Below, one piece after another: positions 6,228 through 15,144 of a stretch of 64,000 nucleotides of DNA. The notes under the pieces are model-generated. The model had not been told where the DNA came from. It saw only the letters and a list, made by a program, of their open reading frames with translations, and ran no database searches. A program made the translations under genes and the position numbers. Numbering within the stretch: the first letter of the stretch is position 1; each line of letters begins with the position of its first letter. The stretch spans positions 2,387-66,386 of the forward strand of contig NZ_JAACJR010000005.1 in the NCBI RefSeq assembly GCF_009939225.1. Direction: 5' to 3'. The stretch is from Sediminibacterium soli (GTDB lineage: Bacteria > Bacteroidota > Bacteroidia > Chitinophagales > Chitinophagaceae).

Positions 6228-8636
6228 ATGAAAGAACCGAAAACACCCGCTGCTGTCTGCTGTTATCACTGTGGGCAGGACTGCGGTGACCATCCCCTGC
6301 ATGTACACGAAAAAGATTTCTGCTGCCAGGGATGCATTGCTGTTTACGAGATACTGAACCAGAGCGGCATGTGCGATTACTATACGTTGACGCACACACC
6401 GGGAACAAGTCAGAAAATAAAAGTGAGACCCGACAAATTCCGTTTTCTCGACGAAGCCGGTATTCACGATTCACTGATCAGCTACTGCGATAATACGCAA
6501 ACGCATATCACCTTTTACCTTCCCCAGATCCATTGCAGCAGCTGTCTGTGGCTGCTGGAAAACCTGCACCGGCTTAACGGGCACATACTGAGCAGCCGGG
6601 TCAATTTCTCGAGAAAAGAAGTGTCGGTGGTGTTCACACACGACCAGGTTTCGCTGCGGGGCGTTGCGGAACTGCTGACCAGTATCGGTTATGAACCCTA
6701 TATCAGCCTGCAGCAACTCTCCAAACGCAAGCGTTTTTTTGACCGGTCCAAGGTTTTCAAGCTGGGTGTGGCGGGGTTTTGTTTTGCCAATATCATGCTG
6801 TTCAGTTTTCCCGAATACCTGGGTATCGATGCCAATGAACAAAACCTGGTGGGTGTTTTCAGGCACCTCAACTTTGCATTGAGCCTGCCGGTACTGCTGT
6901 TCAGCGCCTCTGAATTCTATATCAGCGCCTGGAAAAGCCTGAAACACGGCGTGCTAAATATCGATGCACCGATTGTACTGGCCACGCTGGTTACCGTTGG
7001 CCGGAGTGTTTACGAGATGGCAACAGGCACCGGCGGCGGTTATTTTGATTCGATGACGGGTATTATCTTCTTTATGCTGATAGGCCGTATTCTTCAGCAA
7101 AGAACCTATGAACAGCTGGATTTTGAGCGCGACTATACCTCTTATTTTCCCGTAGCCGTTACACGGATAGCCGATCATACCGAGCAGATCATCACCCTTC
7201 CGGATATACGATTGAACGATACACTGCTGCTGCACAGCCAGGAACTGATACCTGCAGACGGCATCCTTACCAAGGGACGCGCGGTGATCGACTACAGTTT
7301 TGTAACCGGCGAAAGTGTGCCTGTTGTAAAAGAAATGGGCGAGATCGTATATGCAGGCGGCAAACAGCTGGAGGCTAATATCGAACTGCTCGTGATCAAG
7401 GAAGTGAACCAGAGCTATCTTACCCGTTTGTGGAACAACCACCGCTCCGCGGAAAAAAACATGCAGCGGTCTTTCGTGAACCTGCTCAGCCGTTATTTTA
7501 CGCTGATCCTTTTTTTCATAGCCGCCCTGGCGGTAACCTACTGGTCGGTGCATGACGCAGCAAGGATATGGAATGTGCTTACCGCCATCCTGATCGTAGC
7601 CTGCCCCTGCGCGCTGCTGCTCAGCAACACCTTCACCAACGGCAATATTCTGCGCATTCTTGGCAACAACGGTTTTTACCTCAAGAATGCACAGGTTATT
7701 GAAGACATTGCACAGACAGACCATATTGTTTTCGATAAAACGGGAACGCTTACCATCAGCCGCCAGCCCGATATCGAATACGAGGGCAAGCCCCTGATCC
7801 CTTCTGTCAGGTACCGTGTTGCCTCGCTTGCCAGCCAGTCTATTCACCCGGTAAGCCGCTCCATCGCGGCCTGGATCGGCGGTGAAGGCCGTATGGCGGT
7901 GCAGGCATACAAAGAGATCCCCGGCAAAGGCATCGAAGGTTTTGTGGGAAACGATCTTGTCAGTTTAGGCTCCGCCGGCTTTGTGCATGCGGAACCTGTC
8001 AGCGATCCCGCGAAATCCGCTGTCTTTCTCTCTATCGAAGGGCAGTTATGGGGTGTATTCCATCTCAAGAACCGGTACCGCGATCATATACCCGACCTGC
8101 TGCAAACACTGAAAGGAAAATACGGCATCACCATTCTCAGCGGCGATAATGCTGCCGAGCGGCCTTACCTGCAGAAAATGCTCGGCCAGGAAACCGAGAT
8201 GCTGTTTAACCAGGGTCCCGAACAGAAAATGAATTATATCAGGGCCCTGCAGCAGCAAGGCAAAAAAGTGATGATGGTAGGCGACGGATTGAACGATGCG
8301 GGGGCACTGCAGCAGGCCGATGCCGGCATTGCGGTATCTGATAGCCATAATAATTTTACGCCCGCCAGCGACGGTATTATACAGGCCGAGCAGTTGCCGC
8401 TGATGAATCGGTTTATCCGGCTCTGCCATGCCAACCGCAAGGTGGTGCTGATAGCCTTTGTGGTATCGATACTCTACAATATCGTTGGACTGTTCTTTGC
8501 CGTTCAGGGCGCGCTTTCTCCGATGATTGCCGCGATACTGATGCCGGCAAGCAGCCTGAGCATACTGCTGATCAGCTTCGGCACAAGCAACCTGATAGCG
8601 GCAAAATGGAAACTGGTTCGCAACACCAAAAACTGA
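6228..8636 (+). CDS. ccoI: CcoI-type copper-translocating P-type ATPase
   Basis: The 802-residue P1B-ATPase is predicted to export copper across the inner membrane for cbb3 oxidase assembly. It has a Cys-rich N-terminus (C11, C12, C15, C19, then CCQGC near 32-36), a heavy-metal-associated domain with C103-x-x-C106, paired membrane helices, the TGES-type actuator motif, C459-P-C461 in the transport helix, the phosphorylation motif DKTGT (D503), and the hinge GDGLND (D686). CPC and the Cys-rich N-terminus are typical of CcoI/FixI. Its stop codon overlaps the distal operator of promoter D, so downstream genes can be transcribed both by read-through and from their own promoter. Confidence 0.95.
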   Translation: MKEPKTPAAVCCYHCGQDCGDHPLHVHEKDFCCQGCIAVYEILNQSGMCDYYTLTHTPGTSQKIKVRPDKFRFLDEAGIHDSLISYCDNTQTHITFYLPQIHCSSCLWLLENLHRLNGHILSSRVNFSRKEVSVVFTHDQVSLRGVAELLTSIGYEPYISLQQLSKRKRFFDRSKVFKLGVAGFCFANIMLFSFPEYLGIDANEQNLVGVFRHLNFALSLPVLLFSASEFYISAWKSLKHGVLNIDAPIVLATLVTVGRSVYEMATGTGGGYFDSMTGIIFFMLIGRILQQRTYEQLDFERDYTSYFPVAVTRIADHTEQIITLPDIRLNDTLLLHSQELIPADGILTKGRAVIDYSFVTGESVPVVKEMGEIVYAGGKQLEANIELLVIKEVNQSYLTRLWNNHRSAEKNMQRSFVNLLSRYFTLILFFIAALAVTYWSVHDAARIWNVLTAILIVACPCALLLSNTFTNGNILRILGNNGFYLKNAQVIEDIAQTDHIVFDKTGTLTISRQPDIEYEGKPLIPSVRYRVASLASQSIHPVSRSIAAWIGGEGRMAVQAYKEIPGKGIEGFVGNDLVSLGSAGFVHAEPVSDPAKSAVFLSIEGQLWGVFHLKNRYRDHIPDLLQTLKGKYGITILSGDNAAERPYLQKMLGQETEMLFNQGPEQKMNYIRALQQQGKKVMMVGDGLNDAGALQQADAGIAVSDSHNNFTPASDGIIQAEQLPLMNRFIRLCHANRKVVLIAFVVSILYNIVGLFFAVQGALSPMIAAILMPASSLSILLISFGTSNLIAAKWKLVRNTKN

Positions 8637-8698
8637 TGACAATCAGTTTTTGGCTTGAGTGCTGTCAGCCCTGCACAGCAGCGGCAAAAATACTTTTG
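8634..8698 (+). promoter_or_regulatory. FNR/CRP-type twin-operator promoter D inside the cco cluster
   Basis: TGATGACAATCA (8634-8645) starts at the ccoI stop codon, and TGAGTGCTGTCA (8656-8667) follows with its centre 22 bp away. TACTTTTG (8691-8698) is a perfect TAnnTTTG box at the invariant 36.5-bp distance. Predicted start is near 8703, 15 bp before ccoS. It gives the structural oxidase genes a separate promoter with the same control as ccoI. Confidence 0.85.
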
Positions 8699-8717
8699 CC
8701 GTATCAATCAAACCCCT

Positions 8718-8882
8718 ATGAGCGTCATCATAGTTCTCATTTTCGCCAGTCTCAGTATCGCGCTTTTTTTTCTCGGTGCATTTATCTGGAACATACGCAA
8801 AGGCCAGTACGATGACCATACCGGGGCATCGCTGAGGATACTGTTTGACGATAACAAGGAAAACGAGGTTTCCAATCATTGA
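8718..8882 (+). CDS. ccoS: CcoS cbb3 oxidase assembly protein
   Basis: The 54-residue protein has one N-terminal membrane helix (about residues 3-24) followed by WNIRKGQYDD and a short acidic tail with RILFDD, the usual CcoS/FixS pattern. CcoS is needed for cofactor insertion into cbb3 oxidase. ATG 8718 is the first in-frame ATG after promoter D and gives the usual family length. It ends 19 bp before ccoNO. Confidence 0.92.
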   Translation: MSVIIVLIFASLSIALFFLGAFIWNIRKGQYDDHTGASLRILFDDNKENEVSNH

Positions 8883-8901
8883 TCACACTGATACCTACAC
8901 T

Positions 8902-11037
8902 ATGCAACTTGAAAAATTCTATTATGACAACAGGGTAGTTAAGTGGTTTGCCTACGCAACGATCTTCTGGGGTGCCGTTGGCATGCTGGCCGGTTTGCTT
9001 GCCGCGATACAGATCTATCTGCCCGGCGCCAATTTCAACCATCCCGTAACCACGTTCGGCCGTGTAAGACCGGTTCATACCAATGCCGTGGTTTTTGCTT
9101 TTGTGGGCAATGGCATTTTTATGGGCGTGTATTATTCACTGCAGCGTCTCTGTAAAGCAAGGATGTTCAGCAATATGCTGAGCAAACTGCATTTCTGGGG
9201 ATGGCAGACCATTATCGTAGTGGGAGCCATTACCCTGCTTGCCGGTTATACAACGGGTAAGGAATATGCAGAACTGGAATGGCCGGTGGATGTTGCCATC
9301 ACCATCGTGTGGGTATTGTTCGGCATCAATATGTTCGGCACCATACTGAAGCGGCGCGAAAGCCATCTGTATGTAGCCATCTGGTTCTATATCGCCACCT
9401 GGGTTACGGTGGCCATGCTGCATATCGTCAACTCCTTCGAGATACCTGTCAGCTTTATGAAAAGCTACAGCTGGTATGCAGGCGTACAGGATGCATTGGT
9501 GCAATGGTGGTACGGTCACAACGCAGTAGCCTTCTTTCTTACCACACCGTATCTCGGCGTCATGTATTATTTTCTGCCGAAGGCGGCCAACAGACCTGTT
9601 TACAGCTACCGTCTTTCCATCATACACTTCTGGGCGCTGATCTTTATTTATATCTGGGCCGGACCACACCATCTGCTGTATACGGCGCTTCCCGACTGGG
9701 CGCAAAGCCTTGGGGTGGTGTTCAGCGTAATGCTGATTGCACCCAGCTGGGGTGGTATGCTGAATGGTTTGTTCACGTTGCGGGGTGCATGGGACAGGGT
9801 ACGCGAAGATCCTGTGCTGAAATTCATGGTAGTGGCGATCACCGCCTACGGTATGGCCACTTTTGAAGGACCGATGCTGAGCCTGAAAAATGTAAACGCC
9901 ATCTCGCATTTCACAGACTGGACGATCGCACATGTGCATGTGGGCGCCCTGGGCTGGAATGGCTTTATGACATTCGCCGTTCTGTACTGGGTGATCCCGA
10001 AAATATTCAACACCACACTGTATTCCAAGAAACTGGCGGGCACGCATTTCTGGATAGGCACGCTGGGCATTGTATTGTATGCCGTGCCGATGTACTGGGC
10101 AGGTTTCAGCCAGGCCATGATGTGGAAGACCTTTACACCAGATGGCACGTTGAAATTCCAGTTCCTGGAAACCGTTACCCATATCGTACCGCTGTACATT
10201 ACACGCAGTCTCGGTGGCGGACTATACCTGATAGGCGTTTTCCTGATGGTATATAATTTATTCAAAACCGTGAAGAGCGGAAGCCTGGTAGCCAACGAAG
10301 CGGCCGAAGCAGCGCCCTTATCGGCCAAGCCGGAAATACACGGCAAACAATACTGGCACAGGTGGATCGAGAAAAGACCGATGCAGCTGCTGGTGTTCAG
10401 CCTGGTAGCGGTAGCCATCGGCGGTGTACTTGAACTGATCCCCACCTTCCTGATCAAAAGCAATGTGCCCACAATCGCGGCGGTAAAACCCTATACACCG
10501 CTTGAGCTGCAGGGCAGGGATATCTATGTGGCCGAGGGCTGTTATACCTGTCACTCGCAGATGGTGCGTCCTTTCCGCGATGAAGTGGCACGGTATGGTG
10601 AGTACAGCAAGGCGGGCGAGTTCGTTTACGATCACCCCTTCCAGTGGGGCAGTAAACGCACCGGACCCGATCTGGCGCGGATCGGAGGCAAATACCCCGA
10701 TAGCTGGCATTACAACCATATGATGGATCCAAGACTGATGAGCCCCGGTTCGATCATGCCTTCTTACCAGTGGATGCTGGATAAAAAACTGGATACCGGC
10801 AGCACGCCCGCCAAGATAAGGGCCATGCAAACACTGGGCGTTCCCTATCCCGCCGGATATGACCAACGGGCCAATGCAGACCTGATGAAACAGGCAAATG
10901 CGATCAAAGAAAACCTGAAAAAAGACAAGATCAGCACACCGGCCGATGTACAGGTCATTGCACTGATCGCCTACCTGCAGCGGGTGGGCACCGATATCAA
11001 GGCAGATAAAAAAACGACGGCAGACGCAAAACCATAA
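8902..11037 (+). CDS. ccoNO: Fused CcoN-CcoO subunits I/II of cbb3 cytochrome oxidase
   Basis: The 711-residue fusion has a CcoN heme-copper oxidase domain (about 1-470) with many membrane helices. Conserved histidines include RPVHTN (low-spin heme), WYGHN and GPHHLLY (CuB centre) and AHVHVG (heme ligands). After a linker and one anchor helix comes a CcoO domain (about 510-711) with one c-type heme motif, C547-Y-T-C550-H551, and M-containing segments for the axial ligand. It reduces O2 to water at high affinity in the inner membrane. The N-O fusion is common in Bacteroidota. ATG 8902 starts MQLEKFYYD; an upstream open frame overlaps ccoS and is rejected. Confidence 0.96.
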   Translation: MQLEKFYYDNRVVKWFAYATIFWGAVGMLAGLLAAIQIYLPGANFNHPVTTFGRVRPVHTNAVVFAFVGNGIFMGVYYSLQRLCKARMFSNMLSKLHFWGWQTIIVVGAITLLAGYTTGKEYAELEWPVDVAITIVWVLFGINMFGTILKRRESHLYVAIWFYIATWVTVAMLHIVNSFEIPVSFMKSYSWYAGVQDALVQWWYGHNAVAFFLTTPYLGVMYYFLPKAANRPVYSYRLSIIHFWALIFIYIWAGPHHLLYTALPDWAQSLGVVFSVMLIAPSWGGMLNGLFTLRGAWDRVREDPVLKFMVVAITAYGMATFEGPMLSLKNVNAISHFTDWTIAHVHVGALGWNGFMTFAVLYWVIPKIFNTTLYSKKLAGTHFWIGTLGIVLYAVPMYWAGFSQAMMWKTFTPDGTLKFQFLETVTHIVPLYITRSLGGGLYLIGVFLMVYNLFKTVKSGSLVANEAAEAAPLSAKPEIHGKQYWHRWIEKRPMQLLVFSLVAVAIGGVLELIPTFLIKSNVPTIAAVKPYTPLELQGRDIYVAEGCYTCHSQMVRPFRDEVARYGEYSKAGEFVYDHPFQWGSKRTGPDLARIGGKYPDSWHYNHMMDPRLMSPGSIMPSYQWMLDKKLDTGSTPAKIRAMQTLGVPYPAGYDQRANADLMKQANAIKENLKKDKISTPADVQVIALIAYLQRVGTDIKADKKTTADAKP

Positions 11038-11055
11038 AACCTTCAAAATAAAAGC

Positions 11056-11217
11056 ATGAAATTCATCAATTATCTCGAAAAAATAAGCGGCGTAGACATC
11101 TTCGGACTGACTTCGTTCATAATATTCTTTGGCTTTTTTGTGGTGATGGCTTTGTGGGCCTGGAAAGCCGACAAGAAGCTCATTGAAAAGCTCAACCATA
11201 TTCCGCTCGACAACTAG
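11056..11217 (+). CDS. ccoQ: CcoQ/FixQ-like small subunit
   Basis: The 53-residue single-helix protein begins MKFINYLEKISGVDIFG, followed by a membrane helix (about residues 17-36) and a charged tail (WKADKKLIEKL). Size, topology and position between ccoNO and ccoP match CcoQ, which stabilises the oxidase complex. The sequence is too short for strong homology, so the call rests mainly on context. It starts 18 bp after ccoNO and ends 21 bp before ccoP. Confidence 0.8.
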   Translation: MKFINYLEKISGVDIFGLTSFIIFFGFFVVMALWAWKADKKLIEKLNHIPLDN

Positions 11218-11238
11218 TATATCCCAAAACCACCCAAC

Positions 11239-12420
11239 ATGAAAAGGCGTTTGTCATCCATAATAGAAAGAGCGGTTGCGCTCACCATTTGTTTTCTTGC
11301 GTTGCCTTTTGCACTGCTTGCGGAAGGGCCGCCCAAAAAATCCACACTCGATAATCCGATGGCGGTGGTATTGCTGGTGGTGATCGTTGCATTGCTGATC
11401 GTTATTATACTGATGGCCAATGTGCTTATAGGCACCGCCCAGTTTTATGCCAAACGCGAAAAAGAATCGCGCACCGCCCTGCAGAACATTGCCGGTAAAA
11501 CAACACTGGTCCTTTTGTTTTGCTTAGGCAGTATCGGCAGTTTTGCGCAGGAAGCGGCGGCAGCGGCAACAGCAGCGGCGCCTAAGAGCCGGTCTGTTTC
11601 GGGTCTTTCCGAATCCACTTTCATCATGCTGATGTCGGTCATTTTCCTGGAACTGATCGTGATCCTTGCCATCGGCTTTTTTCTGAAAAGATTGTTGTCC
11701 AGGGAAGCAACGCCCGCAGTCGCCACTGAAGAAGCATTGGTCACCGCAACACCCAAGGAACGCGGTCTGAAAAAATGGTGGGCGAGGGCCAACAGTTTCC
11801 GCTCCATCAAAGAAGAAGCGGAGATCGATCTGGGCCACGATTACGACAGTATCCGCGAGCTCGATAACCGTCTGCCGCCATGGTGGCTGTACGGGTTTTA
11901 CTGCACCATCATTTTTGCTGTTGTGTACCTCTGGCGTTTCGAGATATCGCACAGCGCGCCCTCCAGTTTGCAGGAGTATACTGCATCGGTTGCCCAGGCG
12001 GAGGAAGAGAAAGAAGTTTCTCTTTCAAAAGCCGCCAGCAAAGTGGATGAGAATACAGTGCAGATGCTGGACGCCGCTGCCATTGCTTCGGGAAAAACCA
12101 TTTTTGCCGGCAGCTGCGCACCCTGTCATGGCGCCGATGGCGGCGGTGTGGTGGGCCCCAATCTCACCGATGACTACTGGCTGCACGGAGGATCGTTGAA
12201 AGATGTTTTCAAAACCATCAAATACGGCGTACAGGAAAAAGGCATGAAAGCATGGAAAGACGATTTTTCGCCGGTGCAGATCGCACAGCTGGCAAGCTTT
12301 ATCAAATCCATACATGGCACCAAAGTGGCAACTCCGAAAGAACCACAGGGAGAAATTTTTAAAGAAACCGCAGCGGCGGCAGCTGATTCAACACAGAAAA
12401 GCGGACAGACAAATCACTGA
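11239..12420 (+). CDS. ccoP: CcoP-like cytochrome c subunit III of cbb3 oxidase, mono-heme
   Basis: The 393-residue protein has several hydrophobic N-terminal segments (about 10-28, 41-66, 92-104 and 128-150), then the CcoP N-terminal domain (HDYDSIRELDNRLPPWW, helix near 220-235), then a single cytochrome c domain with C293-A-P-C296-H297. Proteobacterial CcoP normally has two hemes c, so one heme is a clear difference, though frequent in Bacteroidota. An Ala-rich stretch follows a second signal-like segment near residue 105, making the N-terminal 150 residues look like an added module. It should pass electrons to CcoO. The ccoG start lies 1 bp after its stop. Confidence 0.92.
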   Translation: MKRRLSSIIERAVALTICFLALPFALLAEGPPKKSTLDNPMAVVLLVVIVALLIVIILMANVLIGTAQFYAKREKESRTALQNIAGKTTLVLLFCLGSIGSFAQEAAAAATAAAPKSRSVSGLSESTFIMLMSVIFLELIVILAIGFFLKRLLSREATPAVATEEALVTATPKERGLKKWWARANSFRSIKEEAEIDLGHDYDSIRELDNRLPPWWLYGFYCTIIFAVVYLWRFEISHSAPSSLQEYTASVAQAEEEKEVSLSKAASKVDENTVQMLDAAAIASGKTIFAGSCAPCHGADGGGVVGPNLTDDYWLHGGSLKDVFKTIKYGVQEKGMKAWKDDFSPVQIAQLASFIKSIHGTKVATPKEPQGEIFKETAAAAADSTQKSGQTNH

Positions 12421-12421
12421 T

Positions 12422-13819
12422 ATGGCAACGGGAAACCAGTCGAAGGAGAGTTTTCGCGACAGTCTTGCAACACTCGACGAGAGCGGAAAGCGGAAATGGG
12501 TATACGCGGTACAGCCCAAAGGAAAACTGTACCGCATCAGGACCTATGTGAGTTATGCCTACTTTCTGCTGTTTTTCGGGTTGCCCTTTGTTGAAGTGAA
12601 TGGCCGGCCCCTGTTTCTGTTCAACATACCGGAAGCAAAATTTACGCTGTTTGGTAAAGTGTTCTGGCCGCAGGATTTTTTCATTTTCGGGCTGGCGATG
12701 GTCACCTTTATCTTCTTCATCGTATTGTTCACCGCTGCGTTCGGCCGTCTGTTTTGCGGGTGGGTATGCCCGCAGACCATCTTTATGGAGATGCTGTTCC
12801 GGAGAGTTGAATTCCTGGTACTGGGCAGCGCCAACAAACAGAAGATGCTGAAACAGCAGCCATGGACAACCAAGAAAATAGTACTGGTTACCACCAAACA
12901 TGTACTGTTCTTCCTGCTTGCGTTTATCATTGCCAATTTCTTTCTGGCGTATGTCATCGGTATACGCCAGCTCGAAAAGATCATCACGGAACCGCTGAGC
13001 GGGCACCTGATCGGTTTTTCATCCATCATCATCTTCAGTGCCGTATTCTATTCGGTATATGCCTTCTTCCGCGAGCAGGCCTGCACCGTGGCTTGTCCTT
13101 ACGGCAGGCTGCAAAGTGTGCTGCTGGATAAGAACTCGATGGTTGTTGCCTACGACTATACCCGCGGCGAACCCCGCGGTCATTCAAAACAGGCCACCGC
13201 CGGGTTTGGCGACTGCATCGATTGTTTCCAGTGCGTTCGGGTCTGTCCCACCGGTATCGATATCCGTAACGGCGTTCAGATGGAATGCGTAGGCTGTACC
13301 GCCTGTATAGACGCCTGCGACGATGTAATGATCAAGATCAACAAACCCACAAAACTGATCAGGTATGCCTCTGAAAACGGCATTGCCAAAGGAGAAAAAC
13401 TGCATTACACCACGCGGATGAAACTGTACACCGGTCTCTGTGTGCTGATGCTGGGTATATTGTCTGTATTGCTGATGACGCGGAAAGACATCGATGCCAC
13501 CATCATGCGTACCCCCGGTATTCTTTTCCAGGAAAGAGGAACAGACAGTGTATCTAACCTGTATAACATAAAAGTGGTTAACAAAACCGTGAAAGATGTG
13601 CCTTTGTCCATACGGATGGAAAACACAGCTGGCGATGTAAGGATTATTGGCAAAGACTATATACCTGTTGCCAAAGAAGGCCAGGGCAGCGGCACTTTCT
13701 TCGTGGTATTACCAAAAAGCAGCATCAAAACGAGAAAGACGGCGATCGAGCTCGGGCTGTACGACCGCAATAAAAAGATCGCCACCATTAAAACCAATTT
13801 CTTAGGCCCCGTGGGCTGA
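12422..13819 (+). CDS. ccoG: CcoG/RdxA cbb3 oxidase accessory ferredoxin-like protein
   Basis: The 465-residue membrane protein has about five helices, a CGWVCPQT motif near residue 118, and two [4Fe-4S] cluster motifs: C265, C268, C271, C275 and C289, C292, C295, C299. The C-terminal third is a periplasmic Ig-like domain. CcoG (RdxA, FixG) is proposed to reduce copper during CuB assembly. ATG 12422 directly follows the ccoP stop. A longer frame back to 12314 runs inside ccoP and is not used. Confidence 0.93.
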   Translation: MATGNQSKESFRDSLATLDESGKRKWVYAVQPKGKLYRIRTYVSYAYFLLFFGLPFVEVNGRPLFLFNIPEAKFTLFGKVFWPQDFFIFGLAMVTFIFFIVLFTAAFGRLFCGWVCPQTIFMEMLFRRVEFLVLGSANKQKMLKQQPWTTKKIVLVTTKHVLFFLLAFIIANFFLAYVIGIRQLEKIITEPLSGHLIGFSSIIIFSAVFYSVYAFFREQACTVACPYGRLQSVLLDKNSMVVAYDYTRGEPRGHSKQATAGFGDCIDCFQCVRVCPTGIDIRNGVQMECVGCTACIDACDDVMIKINKPTKLIRYASENGIAKGEKLHYTTRMKLYTGLCVLMLGILSVLLMTRKDIDATIMRTPGILFQERGTDSVSNLYNIKVVNKTVKDVPLSIRMENTAGDVRIIGKDYIPVAKEGQGSGTFFVVLPKSSIKTRKTAIELGLYDRNKKIATIKTNFLGPVG

Positions 13820-13837
13820 TCACCAAAAAACCGGAAT

Positions 13838-14269
13838 ATGAACTGGGGATACAGACTTACACTTGTGTTTATCGGATTCACCGCCATGATAGGCACGCTG
13901 GTGTACAAGGCAACACATACCAAATACGAACTGGTGAGCAAGGATTATTACTCCGAAGAACTGCGCTACCAGGAGAAGATAGACGGCAGTAACAATGCCA
14001 CGGAAGCAGGCGCACTGTTACTGCAGCAACAGGACAATACCCTGACCGTATCCGTGCCTGAAAACTTACGCGCCACCGCAGACTCTGCCAACGCCTGGTT
14101 TTACTGCAAAACCGATGCATCGAAAGACAAAAAGATAAAACTGGTTTTTGCCGAGGGAAACGCGGTGGTCAATACAAGCGGATTCGCCGCGGATACTTAC
14201 GAACTGCGACTGCAATTTACCATTGGCAGCAAGCCCTACTATTACACCAAATTCCTGACCATTCCCTGA
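13838..14269 (+). CDS. ccoH: FixH/CcoH family protein
   Basis: The 143-residue protein has an N-terminal membrane helix (about residues 5-24) and a periplasmic beta-rich domain. The KDYYSEELRYQEKIDG segment after the helix is characteristic of the FixH family. CcoH is needed for assembly or stability of cbb3 oxidase. It lies 18 bp after ccoG and one base before the TauE-like gene. Confidence 0.9.
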   Translation: MNWGYRLTLVFIGFTAMIGTLVYKATHTKYELVSKDYYSEELRYQEKIDGSNNATEAGALLLQQQDNTLTVSVPENLRATADSANAWFYCKTDASKDKKIKLVFAEGNAVVNTSGFAADTYELRLQFTIGSKPYYYTKFLTIP

Positions 14270-14270
14270 T

Positions 14271-14969
14271 ATGATACCCTATCTTTTAACAGGATTGAGT
14301 CTTGGACTTGCCAGCAGTCTTCACTGTGTGGGCATGTGCGGACCGCTGGCGCTGGCGCTGCCGGTGCAGGCATTCCCTCCTGCCAAAAAGATCTATGCAA
14401 TTGCGCTGTATCATACCGGCCGCATCGCCAGTTATACCGCGCTGGGACTGATCGCGGGTTTGATCGGGCAGCAGGTTTCGCTGGCGGGATACCAGCAGTG
14501 GTTTTCCATTGCAGTGGGTATCGGTTTGCTGGCCACCCTTTTCTTTTATGCGCGTAAACGGCATATCGGCAACCGTTCTTTTCTGTATCGCAAGGTGCAG
14601 GGGTTTATGGTGCAGCATATGCAGCATCCCACGCTGCGCGGTATATGGCTTACGGGTATGGGCAACGGGCTACTTCCCTGCGGTATGGTGTATATGGCCA
14701 TTGCCGCGGCACTCACTTCGGACAGTATGCTTGCCGCCTCGGGCACCATGTTGTTTTTTGGCCTGGGTACCCTGCCGCTGATGACGATGGTATCCCTGAC
14801 AGCCATGTACCTGCGGCCTTCGGCAAGAAACCGTATCCGCAAAATATCGCCGCTGATCACCGCTTTTCTTGGCGTGCTGCTGATCCTGAGAGGACTTAAC
14901 CTCGACATCCCCTACCTCAGTCCACTCCTGAGACCGCTGACCGGCGCGCCCATTTCCTGTCATCCGTGA
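14271..14969 (+). CDS. Sulfite exporter TauE/SafE-like membrane protein of the cco cluster
   Basis: The 232-residue protein has six or more membrane helices. Its first helix carries SLHCVGMCGP, the Cys-pair motif of the DsbD/UreH-like group annotated as TauE/SafE, which often closes cbb3 operons. A second Cys/Gly motif, GLLPCGMVYMA, lies near residues 133-143. These paired Cys motifs resemble the copper transporters associated with cbb3 oxidases (CcoA-independent group), so a role in metal or thiol transfer is plausible but inferred. It begins one base after ccoH and is the last gene of the cluster. Confidence 0.85.
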   Translation: MIPYLLTGLSLGLASSLHCVGMCGPLALALPVQAFPPAKKIYAIALYHTGRIASYTALGLIAGLIGQQVSLAGYQQWFSIAVGIGLLATLFFYARKRHIGNRSFLYRKVQGFMVQHMQHPTLRGIWLTGMGNGLLPCGMVYMAIAAALTSDSMLAASGTMLFFGLGTLPLMTMVSLTAMYLRPSARNRIRKISPLITAFLGVLLILRGLNLDIPYLSPLLRPLTGAPISCHP

Positions 14970-15144
14970 TAATTCGCGAATTACGGATTAGCGAATTGCG
15001 GATTGGCGCATTTTGTGATGTGGTTCGTTATCGATAAAAAATACAATTTAAACCCTGTAGATACGGACAGCCGGCAGCGCAAAATCTCCGGCACCCACCG
15101 ATCATCTGCCAATCCGCGAATCCATAATCCCCTAATCCAATATT
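14970..15144. repeat. Intergenic GGATTAGCG-type word repeat with direct and inverted arms
   Basis: A direct arm (about 14971-15007) is made of GCGAATTACGGATTAGCG and GCGGATTGGCG words. An inverted arm (about 15107-15139) reads CCAATCCGCGAATCC and CCTAATCC. The same words occur at 37037-37240 and 57371-57493. No gene or terminator with a T-run is seen. Confidence 0.65.

Noticed and set aside
9136-10182. 348-codon minus-strand frame opposite ccoNO
   Set aside because: Antisense shadow, His/Gln-rich composition with no domain; the sense strand encodes a conserved oxidase.
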